DNA of 64,000 nt from UBA3064 sp023258775 (GTDB lineage Bacteria > Pseudomonadota > Gammaproteobacteria > Burkholderiales > Burkholderiaceae_E). The notes under the pieces are model-generated. The model was given only the letters and a program-made list of their open reading frames with translations. It ran no database searches and had not been told where the DNA came from. Position 1 is the stretch's first letter; each line of letters starts with the position of its first letter. Made by a program: the position numbers and the translations under genes. The DNA lies in contig JBIKXS010000002.1 in the NCBI GenBank assembly GCA_044355655.1, positions 186,001 through 250,000 on the forward strand, given 5' to 3'. Below, piece after piece: positions 35,011-43,999 of this stretch.

Positions 35011-38000
35011 TCAGTCCTTACGCGATGTTTCCACCATTTGTAGGGGCTCTTCTTCCGTTTTTGCTACTGGCTTACGTTGGCGTACGACTCTTGGTTTGGG
35101 TTGAACGGTCTCCGATTCCAATGTTGTTTGCCTGCTGGTTTCGACGAGCTCAAGACCTGCCTGTGCGATGCTTTCACGAAGATCGACCGGCGCGGGCTCG
35201 GCCGGCTTTATCTTCATCGCCCCGCTGTCCTCGTGTGCTCCCACTGAAGTCACCGTTGTCAGTTCAGATGCACCGGGCTCTGGCACAGGATCGGGTAGCT
35301 GCGGATTTTCCTGCGATTGGGGCAAAGTCTGCGCCTGCGGATTTTCCTGCGATTGGGGCGCCTCCTGCGTCTGGGGCACGGCCTGCGCCTGGATCGAGAG
35401 CGGCACAGAAGCCGGAGGGGTGCTAACCACATCCTTTGGCGGGCTTGGGTCAAGCGTTGCCTTGCTTGTCAACAATACCTCAGGCTGAGCTTGGGGGGCT
35501 TCGTCTTGTCCCAGACCGCCTGTGGCCATGCCAGCTACATCGCTGCTTAAGGGCCTTGCATCGTTTTCGCCTGTCGGGGCTGCGGACTCCACACCATCCA
35601 CAGTCGGGGTGCTGTCTTCGCCGCCGGCACCACGACGCGAGCGCCGCCTTCTGCGTCTGGGTCGATCCGACGCTTCCTGTGCACTGTCATCGTCTTGGAA
35701 GTTTTCAGCCTGATTAGCCTGATGTGTACTCAATCCAGGATCAGTGACCAGGGTAGCGTCATTTGTTGCTGAAGTGGGGGTTGGCCTGAGGACCTGAGCT
35801 TCCGGTGCATCCTGGTTCGCGTCGTCGTGATCGTTGCGACGCCTGCGCTCCACACGGTCTCCTCGCTCGTTGCGCTCTGTTCGGTCTCCACGCTCGTTGC
35901 GTTCTGTCCGTTCACCTCGGTCGCTCCGTTCTGGTCGATCCGCGCGCTCGCCACGTTCGTTACGTTCTCCTCGCGCTTGGGCTCGATCCCCGCGATCGCT
36001 TCGTTCGCCACGCTCAGCCCGGTCTGCTCGTTCCGAACGCTCAGTACGCTCTGGCCGCTCTGCTCGATCCGAACGCTCGCCACGTTCAGGTCGATCACTG
36101 CGCTCGCCTCGATCCGAGCGCGGGCCACGCTCACGCCGATCTCGTCCACGACGCTCGCGCGACTCGCCGCGGTTTTGACCCGGTTCAGGCGCCAGGCTCG
36201 GTGAACTCTGAACCGTTGGCATGGGCTCGCTTGTACTGGCTGTGCTCGACACTGCGCCGCTTTGTTCGGCTCTTGCCTCATTGGCAGGCTTGCGTCGGAA
36301 CCATCCCAAGACCTTACCAAGAAAGCCCTCACTTGATGGCAGCGGTGCCAGTACCGCACTAACCTGACTTTGTGCGATAGCTGGTTGAGCTTGATGGCTC
36401 GGGCTGTTTGCAGCATGCATACGACCACTCGAGGACATCGAGCCAGGGGTCGACGATGCCCCCGCAACAGCAGACTGACGCTCCGGCGTACCGCTAGGTG
36501 CGGGCGCTGTTGGTGTAATCCCTTTAACCGCTGCTTCTTGAGTTTTACGCTGTCCGTCAAACTTTGATTCAAGAAATGTATTGTCCTCTTGGGGACCGTC
36601 GGCAAGCGCATAGCTCACCCGATAATTTCCCAGCCTCTCATCGTCGTGCTTTAAGCGGTCTAGCTTGTAATGAGGCGTTTCCAGATATTTGTTGGGGATC
36701 AGAATGATCTCAACCCGCAATCGAGCTTCCATTTTGTGGATCTCTGCTCGTTTCTCGTTAAGCAGGTAAGTTGCAACCTCAACGGGAACTTGCGCATGGA
36801 CGGCTGCGCTACCCTCTTTCATAGACTCTTCCTGAATCACCCGCAAAACATGAAGTGCAGACGATTCAATATCCCGAATCACGCCCGTACCGTTACAACG
36901 GGGACAGGTCATATGTGAACCCTCGTTAAGGGCAGGGCGAAGGCGTTGTCTTGACAATTCCATTAAGCCGAAGCGGCTGATCTTACCCATTTGGACACGC
37001 GCGCGATCATAGTGCAGAGCGTCCTTGAGCCTGGATTCGACCTCTCGTTGGTTTTTGCTCGATTCCATATCGATGAAGTCGATCACAATCAGACCGCCCA
37101 AATCACGCAAGCGCATTTGCCGGGCCGCCTCATCGGCCGCCTCAATATTCGTACGCATTGCCGTTTCTTCGATGTCGCTGCCACGGGTTGCTCGTGCAGA
37201 GTTCACATCGATGGCGACCAGTGCTTCGGTGTGATCGATCACAATCGCACCGCCAGAAGGCAGCGGTACCACCCGTGAATGAGCGGTTTCGATTTGATGT
37301 TCGATCTGAAAGCGGGAGAACAAGGGCACATCATCGCGGTATCGCTTAACGCGTCCCATATTGTCGGGCATCACCACCGACATAAAGGCTTTTGCCTGCT
37401 CGTAGATTTCTTCGGTGTCGATGAGGATTTCACCGATATCTGGCGAGAAATAATCACGGATGGCTCGAATCACCAGACTCGATTCAAGATAAATGAGCAT
37501 CGGCGCTTTATTGTCATTTGCTGCTGACTCGATCGCACGCCAGAGTTGAAGTAAATAATTAAGATCCCACTGTAACTCTTCGGCGCTTCGACCGATACCT
37601 GCGGTCCTCGCGATCAAACTCATACCTGAAGGTACTTGGAGCTTTTCCATTGTCTCGCGCAATTCCTGGCGGTCCTCGCCCTCAATCCGTCGCGAAACAC
37701 CACCCCCTCGTGGGTTGTTGGGCATAAGAACCAGGTAGCGACCTGCAAGCGATATAAAGGTGGTGAGCGCAGCGCCTTTGTTGCCGCGCTCTTCTTTCTC
37801 GACTTGGACAATGAGTTCTTGACCCTCAGCGATGACGTCCTGAATCCTAGCCCGCCCCGCTTCGCTGCCTTGTTTAAAGTAGGACTTTGAAATTTCCTTA
37901 AACGGCAGAAAACCGTGTCTATCTTCGCCGTAATTCACAAAACAGGCCTCAAGGCTTGGCTCAACGCGGGTCACTACAGCCTTGTAGATGTTGCTTTTGC

Positions 38001-38109
38001 GAGACTCTCGTCCAGCGCTCTCGATATCAATGTCGATGAGTTTCTGCCCATCGACAATCGCGACCCTAAGCTCTTCGGCATGGGTTGCGTTAAACAACAT
38101 TCGCTTCAT
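35011..38109 (-). CDS. rne: Ribonuclease E
   Basis: A 1032-residue RNase E. The N-terminal S1 domain follows MKRMLFNATHAEELRVA. The catalytic DNase I-like region has VIDHTEALVAIDVNS and LGGLIVIDFIDMES with the two metal-binding Asp residues. The Zn-link is CPRCNGTGV. Beyond residue ~510 the protein is disordered: a very Arg/Glu/Asp-rich repeat tract (35.8-36.2 kb), then a Gln/Pro-rich tract with a 12-residue repeat (35.30-35.36 kb). This tail probably binds RNA and degradosome partners. ATG at 38109 has GGAG seven bases upstream and is preferred over the longer frame. The main endonuclease of mRNA decay and rRNA/tRNA processing. Confidence 0.95.
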   Translation of the reverse strand: MKRMLFNATHAEELRVAIVDGQKLIDIDIESAGRESRKSNIYKAVVTRVEPSLEACFVNYGEDRHGFLPFKEISKSYFKQGSEAGRARIQDVIAEGQELIVQVEKEERGNKGAALTTFISLAGRYLVLMPNNPRGGGVSRRIEGEDRQELRETMEKLQVPSGMSLIARTAGIGRSAEELQWDLNYLLQLWRAIESAANDNKAPMLIYLESSLVIRAIRDYFSPDIGEILIDTEEIYEQAKAFMSVVMPDNMGRVKRYRDDVPLFSRFQIEHQIETAHSRVVPLPSGGAIVIDHTEALVAIDVNSARATRGSDIEETAMRTNIEAADEAARQMRLRDLGGLIVIDFIDMESSKNQREVESRLKDALHYDRARVQMGKISRFGLMELSRQRLRPALNEGSHMTCPRCNGTGVIRDIESSALHVLRVIQEESMKEGSAAVHAQVPVEVATYLLNEKRAEIHKMEARLRVEIILIPNKYLETPHYKLDRLKHDDERLGNYRVSYALADGPQEDNTFLESKFDGQRKTQEAAVKGITPTAPAPSGTPERQSAVAGASSTPGSMSSSGRMHAANSPSHQAQPAIAQSQVSAVLAPLPSSEGFLGKVLGWFRRKPANEARAEQSGAVSSTASTSEPMPTVQSSPSLAPEPGQNRGESRERRGRDRRERGPRSDRGERSDRPERGERSDRAERPERTERSERADRAERGERSDRGDRAQARGERNERGERADRPERSDRGERTERNERGDRTERNERGDRVERRRRNDHDDANQDAPEAQVLRPTPTSATNDATLVTDPGLSTHQANQAENFQDDDSAQEASDRPRRRRRRSRRGAGGEDSTPTVDGVESAAPTGENDARPLSSDVAGMATGGLGQDEAPQAQPEVLLTSKATLDPSPPKDVVSTPPASVPLSIQAQAVPQTQEAPQSQENPQAQTLPQSQENPQLPDPVPEPGASELTTVTSVGAHEDSGAMKIKPAEPAPVDLRESIAQAGLELVETSRQTTLESETVQPKPRVVRQRKPVAKTEEEPLQMVETSRKD

Positions 38110-38518
38110 TTGCACTCCTTCGCACCGGCGTGGCTTGCGTTGCCAGCCCAATGGAACGAGAGCAGTCACTCTTCCCGGTGCGACCGGGCATGATCGCAGC
38201 GCTTAGTTCACTTTCATAAGCCGTCAATAACCGTCAAAAAAAGCCATTGCTGCAACAAAAATCCTTCTCGTTGTAAGGATCGAGAAACTGTCTCGTTCGC
38301 CAGGCACCCCGGACCATCCGGAGCCGCGCATCATTCGTTTGTCTGGATGACGCGCCAAGCGCCGATTTCGGGCGGCAAGGGCCGCATATTTCGGGGCTTT
38401 GAGGCACAATGTGAGCCTCTTGCGCGACTTCGGACTGGTGTTGACGATATAAATCTGCATACATCGCAGGCGCAAAACCAAGTCCAGATCTTTACTCAGA
38501 CGACCCAGTATAACCCAC
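38110..38518. promoter_or_regulatory. Divergent rne/rluC regulatory region and probable long rne 5' leader
   Basis: A 409-base gap between the divergent starts of rne and rluC. It must hold promoters for both. A perfect 6-bp hairpin, cccggt-gcg-accggg, lies at 38174-38188, within the likely rne leader. A TTGACG hexamer occurs on the plus strand at 38441 without a well-spaced -10 box. In E. coli and several relatives a structured 5' leader lets RNase E control its own mRNA; a similar role here is inference from gap size and structure. Confidence 0.4.
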
Positions 38519-39505
38519 ATGACATGGCATAACGCGCGGCACAGTATCGTCGATCCCGAGTACGCAGGACAGCGGCTCGATAACTACTTGATCGCGCGCC
38601 TCAAATCGCTCCCAAAAACACGTATTTACAGGATGATTCGAAGCGGTGAAGTACGACTCAACGGCAAACGCGTCGAGGCACAGCATCGGCTCCAGGGGGG
38701 TGAGGACTTGCGTATACCGCCGTTGCGTGATTTGGCTCATTCGGTGCGACTCGATGGACAACAAGAGCACCAAGCGACACCATCGCGTCCAGACGCAAGC
38801 AGTGAGAGCCCATCGTTTCCGGTGCTCTTTGAGGACGACTCACTCTTAGTTATTGACAAGCCAGCCGGTGTTGCAGTTCATGGCGGTAGCGGCATTAGTC
38901 GTGGTTTGATCGAATGGCTCCGCTTGATACGACCCGAATTGACCTTTCTCGAACTTGGCCATCGACTCGACCGCGAAACCTCGGGCGTGTTGGTGCTTGC
39001 CAAGCGTCGACAGGCGCTGTTGCAGCTTCATCGGGCATTTCGAGAGCGGGTGAGTGAGAAGCACTACATTGCCGTCGTCGCTGGCCGGGTACCGAAGCGC
39101 GATCGCGTGCTACGCCATCGGCTGCAACGTCATGTTGGCGAGGCCGGCGAACGGGTTGTACGGGTTGAACAAGAGGGTCTCGAAGCTGTTTCAGTGATTC
39201 GCGGACTCGGTACCATTGAGCGAGAAACGCCGAGTTATGTTTCAACGGTCATGGTGCGCATTGAAACCGGGCGCACCCACCAAATTCGAGTTCATCTGGC
39301 GTACGAAGGCTATCCTATTCTTGGTGATGAGCGTTACGGAGACTTTCTTTTGAATCGACAGCTGAAAAGCCAGGGACTTAGACGGATGCTTTTGCATGCC
39401 TGGCAGCTTGAGCTCGCTTGGCCGCAGGCTGCTGGAGGACGATTACGCTTCACTGCTGCCGTCCCGCAGGCCTTCAAGCCTTGGGCTTGTGGCGTCGAGC
39501 CGTGA
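38519..39505 (+). CDS. rluC: 23S rRNA pseudouridine synthase RluC
   Basis: A 328-residue pseudouridine synthase. An N-terminal S4 RNA-binding domain (GQRLDNYLIARL ... RMIRSGEVRLNGKRV) is followed by the catalytic domain with GHRLDRETSGVLVLAK, which carries the catalytic Asp. IETGRTHQIRVHL and PILGDERYG are also conserved. The S4 domain and the position opposite rne match RluC, which modifies 23S rRNA positions 955, 2504 and 2580 in E. coli. Confidence 0.92.
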   Translation: MTWHNARHSIVDPEYAGQRLDNYLIARLKSLPKTRIYRMIRSGEVRLNGKRVEAQHRLQGGEDLRIPPLRDLAHSVRLDGQQEHQATPSRPDASSESPSFPVLFEDDSLLVIDKPAGVAVHGGSGISRGLIEWLRLIRPELTFLELGHRLDRETSGVLVLAKRRQALLQLHRAFRERVSEKHYIAVVAGRVPKRDRVLRHRLQRHVGEAGERVVRVEQEGLEAVSVIRGLGTIERETPSYVSTVMVRIETGRTHQIRVHLAYEGYPILGDERYGDFLLNRQLKSQGLRRMLLHAWQLELAWPQAAGGRLRFTAAVPQAFKPWACGVEP

Positions 39506-39551
39506 AATCGGGAACTGAGCCTTAAACAGCGTGATTGCTGAAGGAGTTAAT

Positions 39552-40208
39552 GTGACTGGAGCGCTTGTGGTGTTTGATTGGGACGGCACGCTGATGGACT
39601 CAACGGGTGCGATCACCCATAGCATCCAGTCAGCAGCCCGCGATCTCGGGCTCATGGTGCCCGATCGTAAGCAAGCCTCATGGGTGATTGGTCTGGGTTT
39701 GCGCGATAGCCTCAAATATGCCGTACCGGATCTGCCAGAAGACCGACTTTCGGCGTTTGTCGAGCGGTATCGTTATCACTATCTTCATTGTGAACCAGCG
39801 CTGGGTGCTTTCGAAGGTGTGGTACCGATGCTCGAGCGGTTTAAGAGCCTTGGTGTTCCGATGGCCATTGCAACAGGCAAGTCAAGACTTGGCCTCAATC
39901 GTGTTCTTGAACAAACCGGCTGGCGTCATTTTTTTGCAGATACGCGTACTGCTGACGAAGGGCACCCAAAGCCCCACCCCTGGATGTTGCTCGATCTTCT
40001 GTCATCGCTCGGCTCAGTGCCGTCGCAGACGATCATGGTCGGCGATACAACCCATGACCTTGAAATGGCCGCATCTGCGGGTACAAGAGCAGTCGCAGTA
40101 AGCTACGGCGCTCATGGTGTCGAAGATCTCGCCCTTGCCAAACCCGAGGCGATTTTCTCTGACACTCCATCTTTGGCTCTTTGGTTGGAATCCCAGCTCG
40201 CAGCATGA
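39552..40208 (+). CDS. HAD-superfamily hydrolase, phosphoglycolate phosphatase-like
   Basis: A 218-residue haloacid-dehalogenase hydrolase. Motif I is VFDWDGTLMDST with both catalytic Asp residues, motif II is AIATGKSRLG, motif III is the Lys in GHPKPHP, and motif IV is MVGDTTHDLEMA. The start is a GTG at 39552 with a perfect AAGGAG five bases upstream; the in-frame GTG at 39531 lacks one. It overlaps the Rieske gene by four bases. Gph-like enzymes detoxify 2-phosphoglycolate, but the substrate is not proven by sequence. Confidence 0.85.
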   Translation: MTGALVVFDWDGTLMDSTGAITHSIQSAARDLGLMVPDRKQASWVIGLGLRDSLKYAVPDLPEDRLSAFVERYRYHYLHCEPALGAFEGVVPMLERFKSLGVPMAIATGKSRLGLNRVLEQTGWRHFFADTRTADEGHPKPHPWMLLDLLSSLGSVPSQTIMVGDTTHDLEMAASAGTRAVAVSYGAHGVEDLALAKPEAIFSDTPSLALWLESQLAA

Positions 40209-40594
40209 ACGAACCGACGCCCTCCAACTGGAAATCTGTTTGGACTGATGCCGGAAGCGCCTCCGAACTTTTCGACGGCGGCAGCGGTCTTCGCACGCTC
40301 ATCCCTGGCCCGGGAGGCGATATTTCGGCCTTCGTGGTGCAGTTTCAAGGTCAGGCATTCGCCTACTTAAATCGATGTGCTCATGTACCCGTCGAACTCG
40401 ACTGGCTTGAGGGCGCTTTTTTTGACGACAGCGGGCAGTACCTTGTTTGTGCCACACATGGCGCCATGTACGAACCAAACACAGGTTTGTGTATTGATGG
40501 TCCCTGTCGCGGGCGCTCCCTTGAGGCACTTGAATGCCGAATCGAAGCGGGCCGTGTGCAGATCAGGCGTCAACAAAGGACGAAGCATGACTGA
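40205..40594 (+). CDS. Rieske [2Fe-2S] domain protein
   Basis: A 129-residue single-domain Rieske protein. The cluster ligands are in CAHVPVELDW (Cys-x-His) and CATHGAMYEP (Cys-x2-His). There is no membrane anchor or fused oxygenase domain, so it resembles small ferredoxin-type Rieske proteins. ATG at 40205 overlaps the HAD gene stop (ATGA), and its own stop overlaps the S49 peptidase start. This trio is a conserved betaproteobacterial arrangement, but the role of the protein is not known to me. Confidence 0.85.
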   Translation: MNEPTPSNWKSVWTDAGSASELFDGGSGLRTLIPGPGGDISAFVVQFQGQAFAYLNRCAHVPVELDWLEGAFFDDSGQYLVCATHGAMYEPNTGLCIDGPCRGRSLEALECRIEAGRVQIRRQQRTKHD

Positions 40595-41585
40595 GGATAC
40601 GAATAAAGCTGAGTCCCCATCAAACACCAAGGCCTGGGCAAGCGCGCACGACATTCAGCAAGCGGCGATCTTGCGCCTGCTGGAAGAAAATCAACGAGAG
40701 CAGACGCGAAAAAGACGCTGGTCGATCGTCTTCCGAGGTTTGTTCTTAATTGTTTTATTGCTTTTTTGGTACGAGTGGCGAAGCGTTAGCGGTCATGAAG
40801 CGGCAAAGCCAGATCGTCATACCGCCTTAATTGACATTCAGGGCGAAATCGACCATGAATCCGAAGCCAATGCCGACCAAATAACCAGCGCCCTGCGAGC
40901 GGCATTTGAAGATCAGGCAACCGCTGGCGTGATTCTTAGGCTCAATAGCCCAGGCGGTTCACCAGTTCAAGCCTCAATTATTCATCAAGAGGTTCTTCGG
41001 CTGCGGGAGAAGTATCCCAACATTCCAATACACACCGTGGTTGAAGATATTTGTGCTTCGGGAGGCTATTACGTCGCTGTTGCGAGTGACAAGATTTTCG
41101 TTGACCCTAATAGCCTCGTAGGATCAATTGGCGTGAGGCTTGATGGCTTTGGATTCACTGAAGCCATGAAACGCTTGGGCGTGGAGCGACGTTTATTCAC
41201 CGCGGGCTCGGATAAGGCCATGCTCGACCCCTTTAGCACCCTAAGCGAATCGCAGAGAACTCACTTACAAAACACGCTTGATGCGCTTCACCAGAACTTT
41301 ATCGAGGCAGTTAAACAAGGTCGCGGCGATCGCTTACAAGATGACAGCAAACTCTTCAGTGGTCGTGTTTGGAGCGGCGATCAGGCAATCAAGCTCGGAC
41401 TCGCTGATGCAAGGGGTTCGGTCGATCAAGTTGCACGCGATGTAATTAAGGCCGACGATGTTGTCGATTTCAGCCCCAGACCGTCGTTTGCCGAACGTTT
41501 TGCCCGACGCGTCGGCGTGGAAACCTCAAGAGTGCTTGCGACGATGGGACTTCAGATCCTGGCTGCGCCGAGCCGCCTGCGCTAG
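40587..41585 (+). CDS. sppA: S49-family signal peptide peptidase (SppA, short form)
   Basis: A 332-residue membrane-bound serine peptidase. An N-terminal cytoplasmic stretch precedes one membrane anchor (FRGLFLIVLLLFWYEW). The catalytic domain has LNSPGGSPVQAS, the nucleophile Ser in DICASGGYYVAVASD, VDPNSLVGSIGV and the motif FSGRVWSGDQAIKLGLAD. This is the short SppA form, about half the size of E. coli SppA. ATG at 40587 overlaps the Rieske gene; the longer frame upstream is a shadow of it. The 3' end overlaps the convergent methylase gene by 60 bases. Confidence 0.9.
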   Translation: MTEDTNKAESPSNTKAWASAHDIQQAAILRLLEENQREQTRKRRWSIVFRGLFLIVLLLFWYEWRSVSGHEAAKPDRHTALIDIQGEIDHESEANADQITSALRAAFEDQATAGVILRLNSPGGSPVQASIIHQEVLRLREKYPNIPIHTVVEDICASGGYYVAVASDKIFVDPNSLVGSIGVRLDGFGFTEAMKRLGVERRLFTAGSDKAMLDPFSTLSESQRTHLQNTLDALHQNFIEAVKQGRGDRLQDDSKLFSGRVWSGDQAIKLGLADARGSVDQVARDVIKADDVVDFSPRPSFAERFARRVGVETSRVLATMGLQILAAPSRLR

Positions 41586-42311
41586 GGAGCCCAGTATAAA
41601 AACGGTCGGCTCGCGTCCTGGCAGCCAGGCTGATTGGCGCCATTGGGCGATGCTTTTGGTTTGAATCGCTTCTTTGGCAGAACCCAGAGCAGTCGCAACA
41701 CATACGCAGGTATCGTGCTTCAACACACGTGCCATCGACGCCATCATTGCATCATTTCGATAGGGTGTTTCAATCCAAATCAGGCTTCTGCCATCCTGTT
41801 CATTCAAGCGCTCAATCGCTCGTAGGGCGGCTTCGCGCTCCTCATTGGCTGCGGGCAGATAACCTTTGAATTCAAAATGTTGGCCATTAAATCCGGAGGC
41901 CATCAAAGCGAGCATTATCGACGACGGACCAATTTGCGGACGCACAGGAAAGCCAGCTGCATGGACTGCAGCGATCAAGGCTTCACCTGGATCGGCAATC
42001 GCAGGTAGGCCCGCTTCTGACAATAGACCAACCGAGTGGCCTGCCTCGAGCCAATGCAAAACTTGTTGAATGATCGTGCTGCTTTGTTGTTCGGACTTCG
42101 CCGTGTGTTCATCCCAGACCAGCATCAAGGCCTCTGGCAGCGGTCTTGGCCAGGCGCAGCGCTTCAGCCATGCACGAGCCGACTTTGCGTCCTCCACGAC
42201 GAAGTGCGAAAGCGCTTGAAGCTGCGATAACACTGGCCCGGGCAGCGATTGCGCGGGATCGCTTTCAGCATCAAGCGCCGTCGGCAGCAGGATCAGCGCT
42301 GAGGAGTTCAA
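41526..42311 (-). CDS. SAM-dependent methyltransferase, tetrapyrrole-methylase family (RsmI-like)
   Basis: A 261-residue protein of the tetrapyrrole (corrin/porphyrin) methylase fold. SVGLLSEAGLPAIADPGEAL and GPSSIMLALMASGFNGQHFEFKGYLP correspond to the RsmI signature regions, and LIWIETPYRNDAMM to the RsmI ETPYR motif. The first SAM-binding strand reads LILLPTALDAE rather than GNxxDLTLRA. It is therefore a paralogue of RsmI (16S rRNA C1402 ribose methyltransferase), not a clear orthologue. Its start overlaps the maf stop region by 41 bases. Confidence 0.8.
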   Translation of the reverse strand: MNSSALILLPTALDAESDPAQSLPGPVLSQLQALSHFVVEDAKSARAWLKRCAWPRPLPEALMLVWDEHTAKSEQQSSTIIQQVLHWLEAGHSVGLLSEAGLPAIADPGEALIAAVHAAGFPVRPQIGPSSIMLALMASGFNGQHFEFKGYLPAANEEREAALRAIERLNEQDGRSLIWIETPYRNDAMMASMARVLKHDTCVCVATALGSAKEAIQTKSIAQWRQSAWLPGREPTVFILGSLAQAARRSQDLKSHRRKHS

Positions 42312-43029
42312 AGCCGGCCTCGGTGAGAAATTGGGTCAGACGAATCAGCGGTAGGCCAATCAACGCGGTGGGATCTTCCGATTGAATCGACGACATAAGG
42401 ATGATGCCAAGGCCTTCGCACTTTGCAGAACCAGCGCAGTCAAACGCAGGTTCCCGATCCAGGTAGCCAGCGATAAGTTCTGAGCTTAGTTCACGAAACT
42501 TCACCTCGGTCGAAACAACAGCAGTGCGCTGAAAGCTCAACGAACCATCTGTGGGCTCAAGGTCATTGCGTATAAGAGCAATCGCCGTGTAAAAGTGCAT
42601 CGTCTTACCACTGGCCAGGCTAAGTTGCTCGATGGCTGCCTGCCGGTGGCCAGGCTTGCCAATGGCGTTCACACCGTCAAGTGTTGCTGCTTGATCAGAC
42701 CCAATGACAAGTGCACCCGGGTGAAGTCTGGCGACTGCCTCGGCCTTTTCAATTGCAAGTCGCAAAGCCATTGCCTCTACCGACTCGCCGGCGTGCTGCG
42801 TCTCGACCACCTGGGGTGCGCGCTGCACGAAATTGCTTGTCAAGCGTTCAAGCAGCGTTTTGCGGTATGACGAGGTTGAAGCGAGCACAAGCTCAATCTT
42901 CCCGCCATGCTTGCTCGTTGCTTGATACGCATCATTGAAGCGATTGTCTGCTGGCAAAGTCTTTAGAGGCTGCTTCGTAAGCGTTAAGGGCCCTGAATTC
43001 ACGTGATGTCCTATGTTTTGGTCGACCAC
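42271..43029 (-). CDS. Maf-family nucleoside triphosphate pyrophosphatase (YceF type)
   Basis: A 252-residue frame with the Maf core. LVLASTSSYRKTLLERL is the N-terminal phosphate-binding signature, IGSDQAATLDG and GKPGH follow, then FDCAGSAKCEGLGI and LIGLPLIRL. The latter two motifs point to the YceF (7-methyl-GTP pyrophosphatase) branch. The conserved domain starts only at about residue 45. The 44-residue leader has no internal ATG, so either there is a genuine extension or initiation is at an internal GTG or TTG. The start is only 41 bases from the divergent YceD gene. Confidence 0.86.
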   Translation of the reverse strand: MVDQNIGHHVNSGPLTLTKQPLKTLPADNRFNDAYQATSKHGGKIELVLASTSSYRKTLLERLTSNFVQRAPQVVETQHAGESVEAMALRLAIEKAEAVARLHPGALVIGSDQAATLDGVNAIGKPGHRQAAIEQLSLASGKTMHFYTAIALIRNDLEPTDGSLSFQRTAVVSTEVKFRELSSELIAGYLDREPAFDCAGSAKCEGLGIILMSSIQSEDPTALIGLPLIRLTQFLTEAGFELLSADPAADGA

Positions 43030-43070
43030 GTATCATAGAGCGATGAGACAACAAGCGACATTGGATCCCG

Positions 43071-43655
43071 ATGAGCCTTCAAACGGCTGACTGGAACGCT
43101 CGATCCTTAGCGCTGATGAATTGGATCGAGCACGGTGGGGTTTTCGATGCAAGGATTGAAGTCGACGCCTTGCCCAAAGAAATGCCCAGGCTTTATGCAC
43201 TTTCGCAATATAGCCCGCGTGAACCGATGCGATGGCGGGCAAGCGGTTTGAGCGACTTAGCCCTTGCCGAGCGCCGCCATTGGCTTAGGCTTGAAGCAAG
43301 CGCGCAGCTAATCCTAACCTGTCAACGTTGCATGCATCCCCTAAGTCTCGACTTACAAGTCAAACGCCGTTTCCTCGTTGCACGCAATGAGGCGACCGCA
43401 AATAAACTTGAAGACGCTGCTCAAGACGATTATGACGTTATTGCCCATGACAAACACTTTGATCTTTTGGCCCTGACAGAGGACGAGTTGCTGCTTGCTC
43501 TACCGATCGTACCCAAACACCTCCAATGTGAACCGCCGGGCGTTGCGCAACCTGGCCCAGGCGCTGAAGTTATTCGACCCAGGCCTTTCGCTGTGCTGTC
43601 CAGGTTGAAACAAGATAAAGAGGGTAACGACCCATCTGATCCATCTGATCGCTAA
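43071..43655 (+). CDS. YceD/DUF177 family 23S rRNA accumulation protein
   Basis: A 194-residue protein. The conserved Cys pair lies in LTCQRCMHPLSL, followed by the acidic stretch and DLLALTEDELLLALPIVPKH, as in YceD. The family is almost always encoded just before rpmF and is linked to 23S rRNA accumulation in E. coli and plants. The last codons (DPSDPSDR) are produced by a 9-base direct repeat, and the stop codon falls in a 5-base tandem repeat. Confidence 0.9.
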   Translation: MSLQTADWNARSLALMNWIEHGGVFDARIEVDALPKEMPRLYALSQYSPREPMRWRASGLSDLALAERRHWLRLEASAQLILTCQRCMHPLSLDLQVKRRFLVARNEATANKLEDAAQDDYDVIAHDKHFDLLALTEDELLLALPIVPKHLQCEPPGVAQPGPGAEVIRPRPFAVLSRLKQDKEGNDPSDPSDR

Positions 43656-43672
43656 GCTAAGCTAAGCTAAGC
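43632..43672. repeat. Adjacent short tandem repeats (2 x 9 bp, then 4 x 5 bp)
   Basis: ccatctgat occurs twice at 43632-43649, inside the end of the YceD gene, then gctaa occurs four times at 43651-43670, followed by gc. The first TAA of the 5-base array is the YceD stop codon. This is probably slippage-derived sequence; I see no regulatory motif. Confidence 0.85.
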
Positions 43673-43751
43673 GCAACTGGATCCATTGTGTTCGTTACAG
43701 CTACATGCTTTGCCGTGCTGCAGGGGCATGTTTTGTGTCTGCACCCACCAA

Positions 43752-43780
43752 TTCACCTTTTTGCTAGGCCTTGATATAAT
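43752..43780 (+). promoter_or_regulatory. Probable sigma-70 promoter for rpmF-fab operon
   Basis: A perfect TATAAT -10 box at 43775-43780, preceded by TG one base upstream (extended -10, TGaTATAAT). A weak -35 box, TTCACC, sits at 43752-43757 with 17-base spacing. It lies 33 bases before the rpmF start codon, which would give a short leader. A strong promoter is expected for a ribosomal protein gene. Confidence 0.65.
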
Positions 43781-43812
43781 CTCGGATTCGCTTTTTTCAT
43801 GGAGCCACGACC

Positions 43813-43998
43813 ATGGCCGTCCAGCAAAACAAAAAATCCCCTTCTAAACGCGGTATGCATCGCGCCCACGACTTTTTAAATGCACCACCGATTGCTGTTG
43901 AAACCAGCACAGGCGAGATTCACCTTCGTCATCACATCAGCCCTAATGGTTTTTATCGCGGCAAAAAAGTGGTGAAGTCGAAGTCGGACGAATCCTAA
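43813..43998 (+). CDS. rpmF: 50S ribosomal protein L32
   Basis: A 61-residue basic protein matching bL32: MAVQQNKKSPSKRGMHRAHD, then APPIAVETSTGEIHLRHHIS and GFYRGKKVV. It heads the rpmF-plsX-fab cluster, as in most proteobacteria. No zinc-binding Cys pair is seen, so it is the Cys-less form usual in Gram-negatives. Confidence 0.97.
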   Translation: MAVQQNKKSPSKRGMHRAHDFLNAPPIAVETSTGEIHLRHHISPNGFYRGKKVVKSKSDES

Positions 43999-43999
43999 G

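Noticed and set aside
35834..36178. Long plus-strand frame rich in Arg and Ser opposite rne
   Set aside because: It is the complement of the repetitive rne tail; the low complexity arises from the GA-rich codons of that tract.
38402..38421. GAGGC...GCCTC inverted repeat in the rne/rluC gap
   Set aside because: Short arms with no T-tract and no relation to a promoter; too common by chance.
40377..40586. Upstream extension of the S49 peptidase frame
   Set aside because: It coincides with the Rieske gene in another frame and lacks similarity to S49 peptidases; the start at 40587 overlaps the Rieske stop in the usual way.
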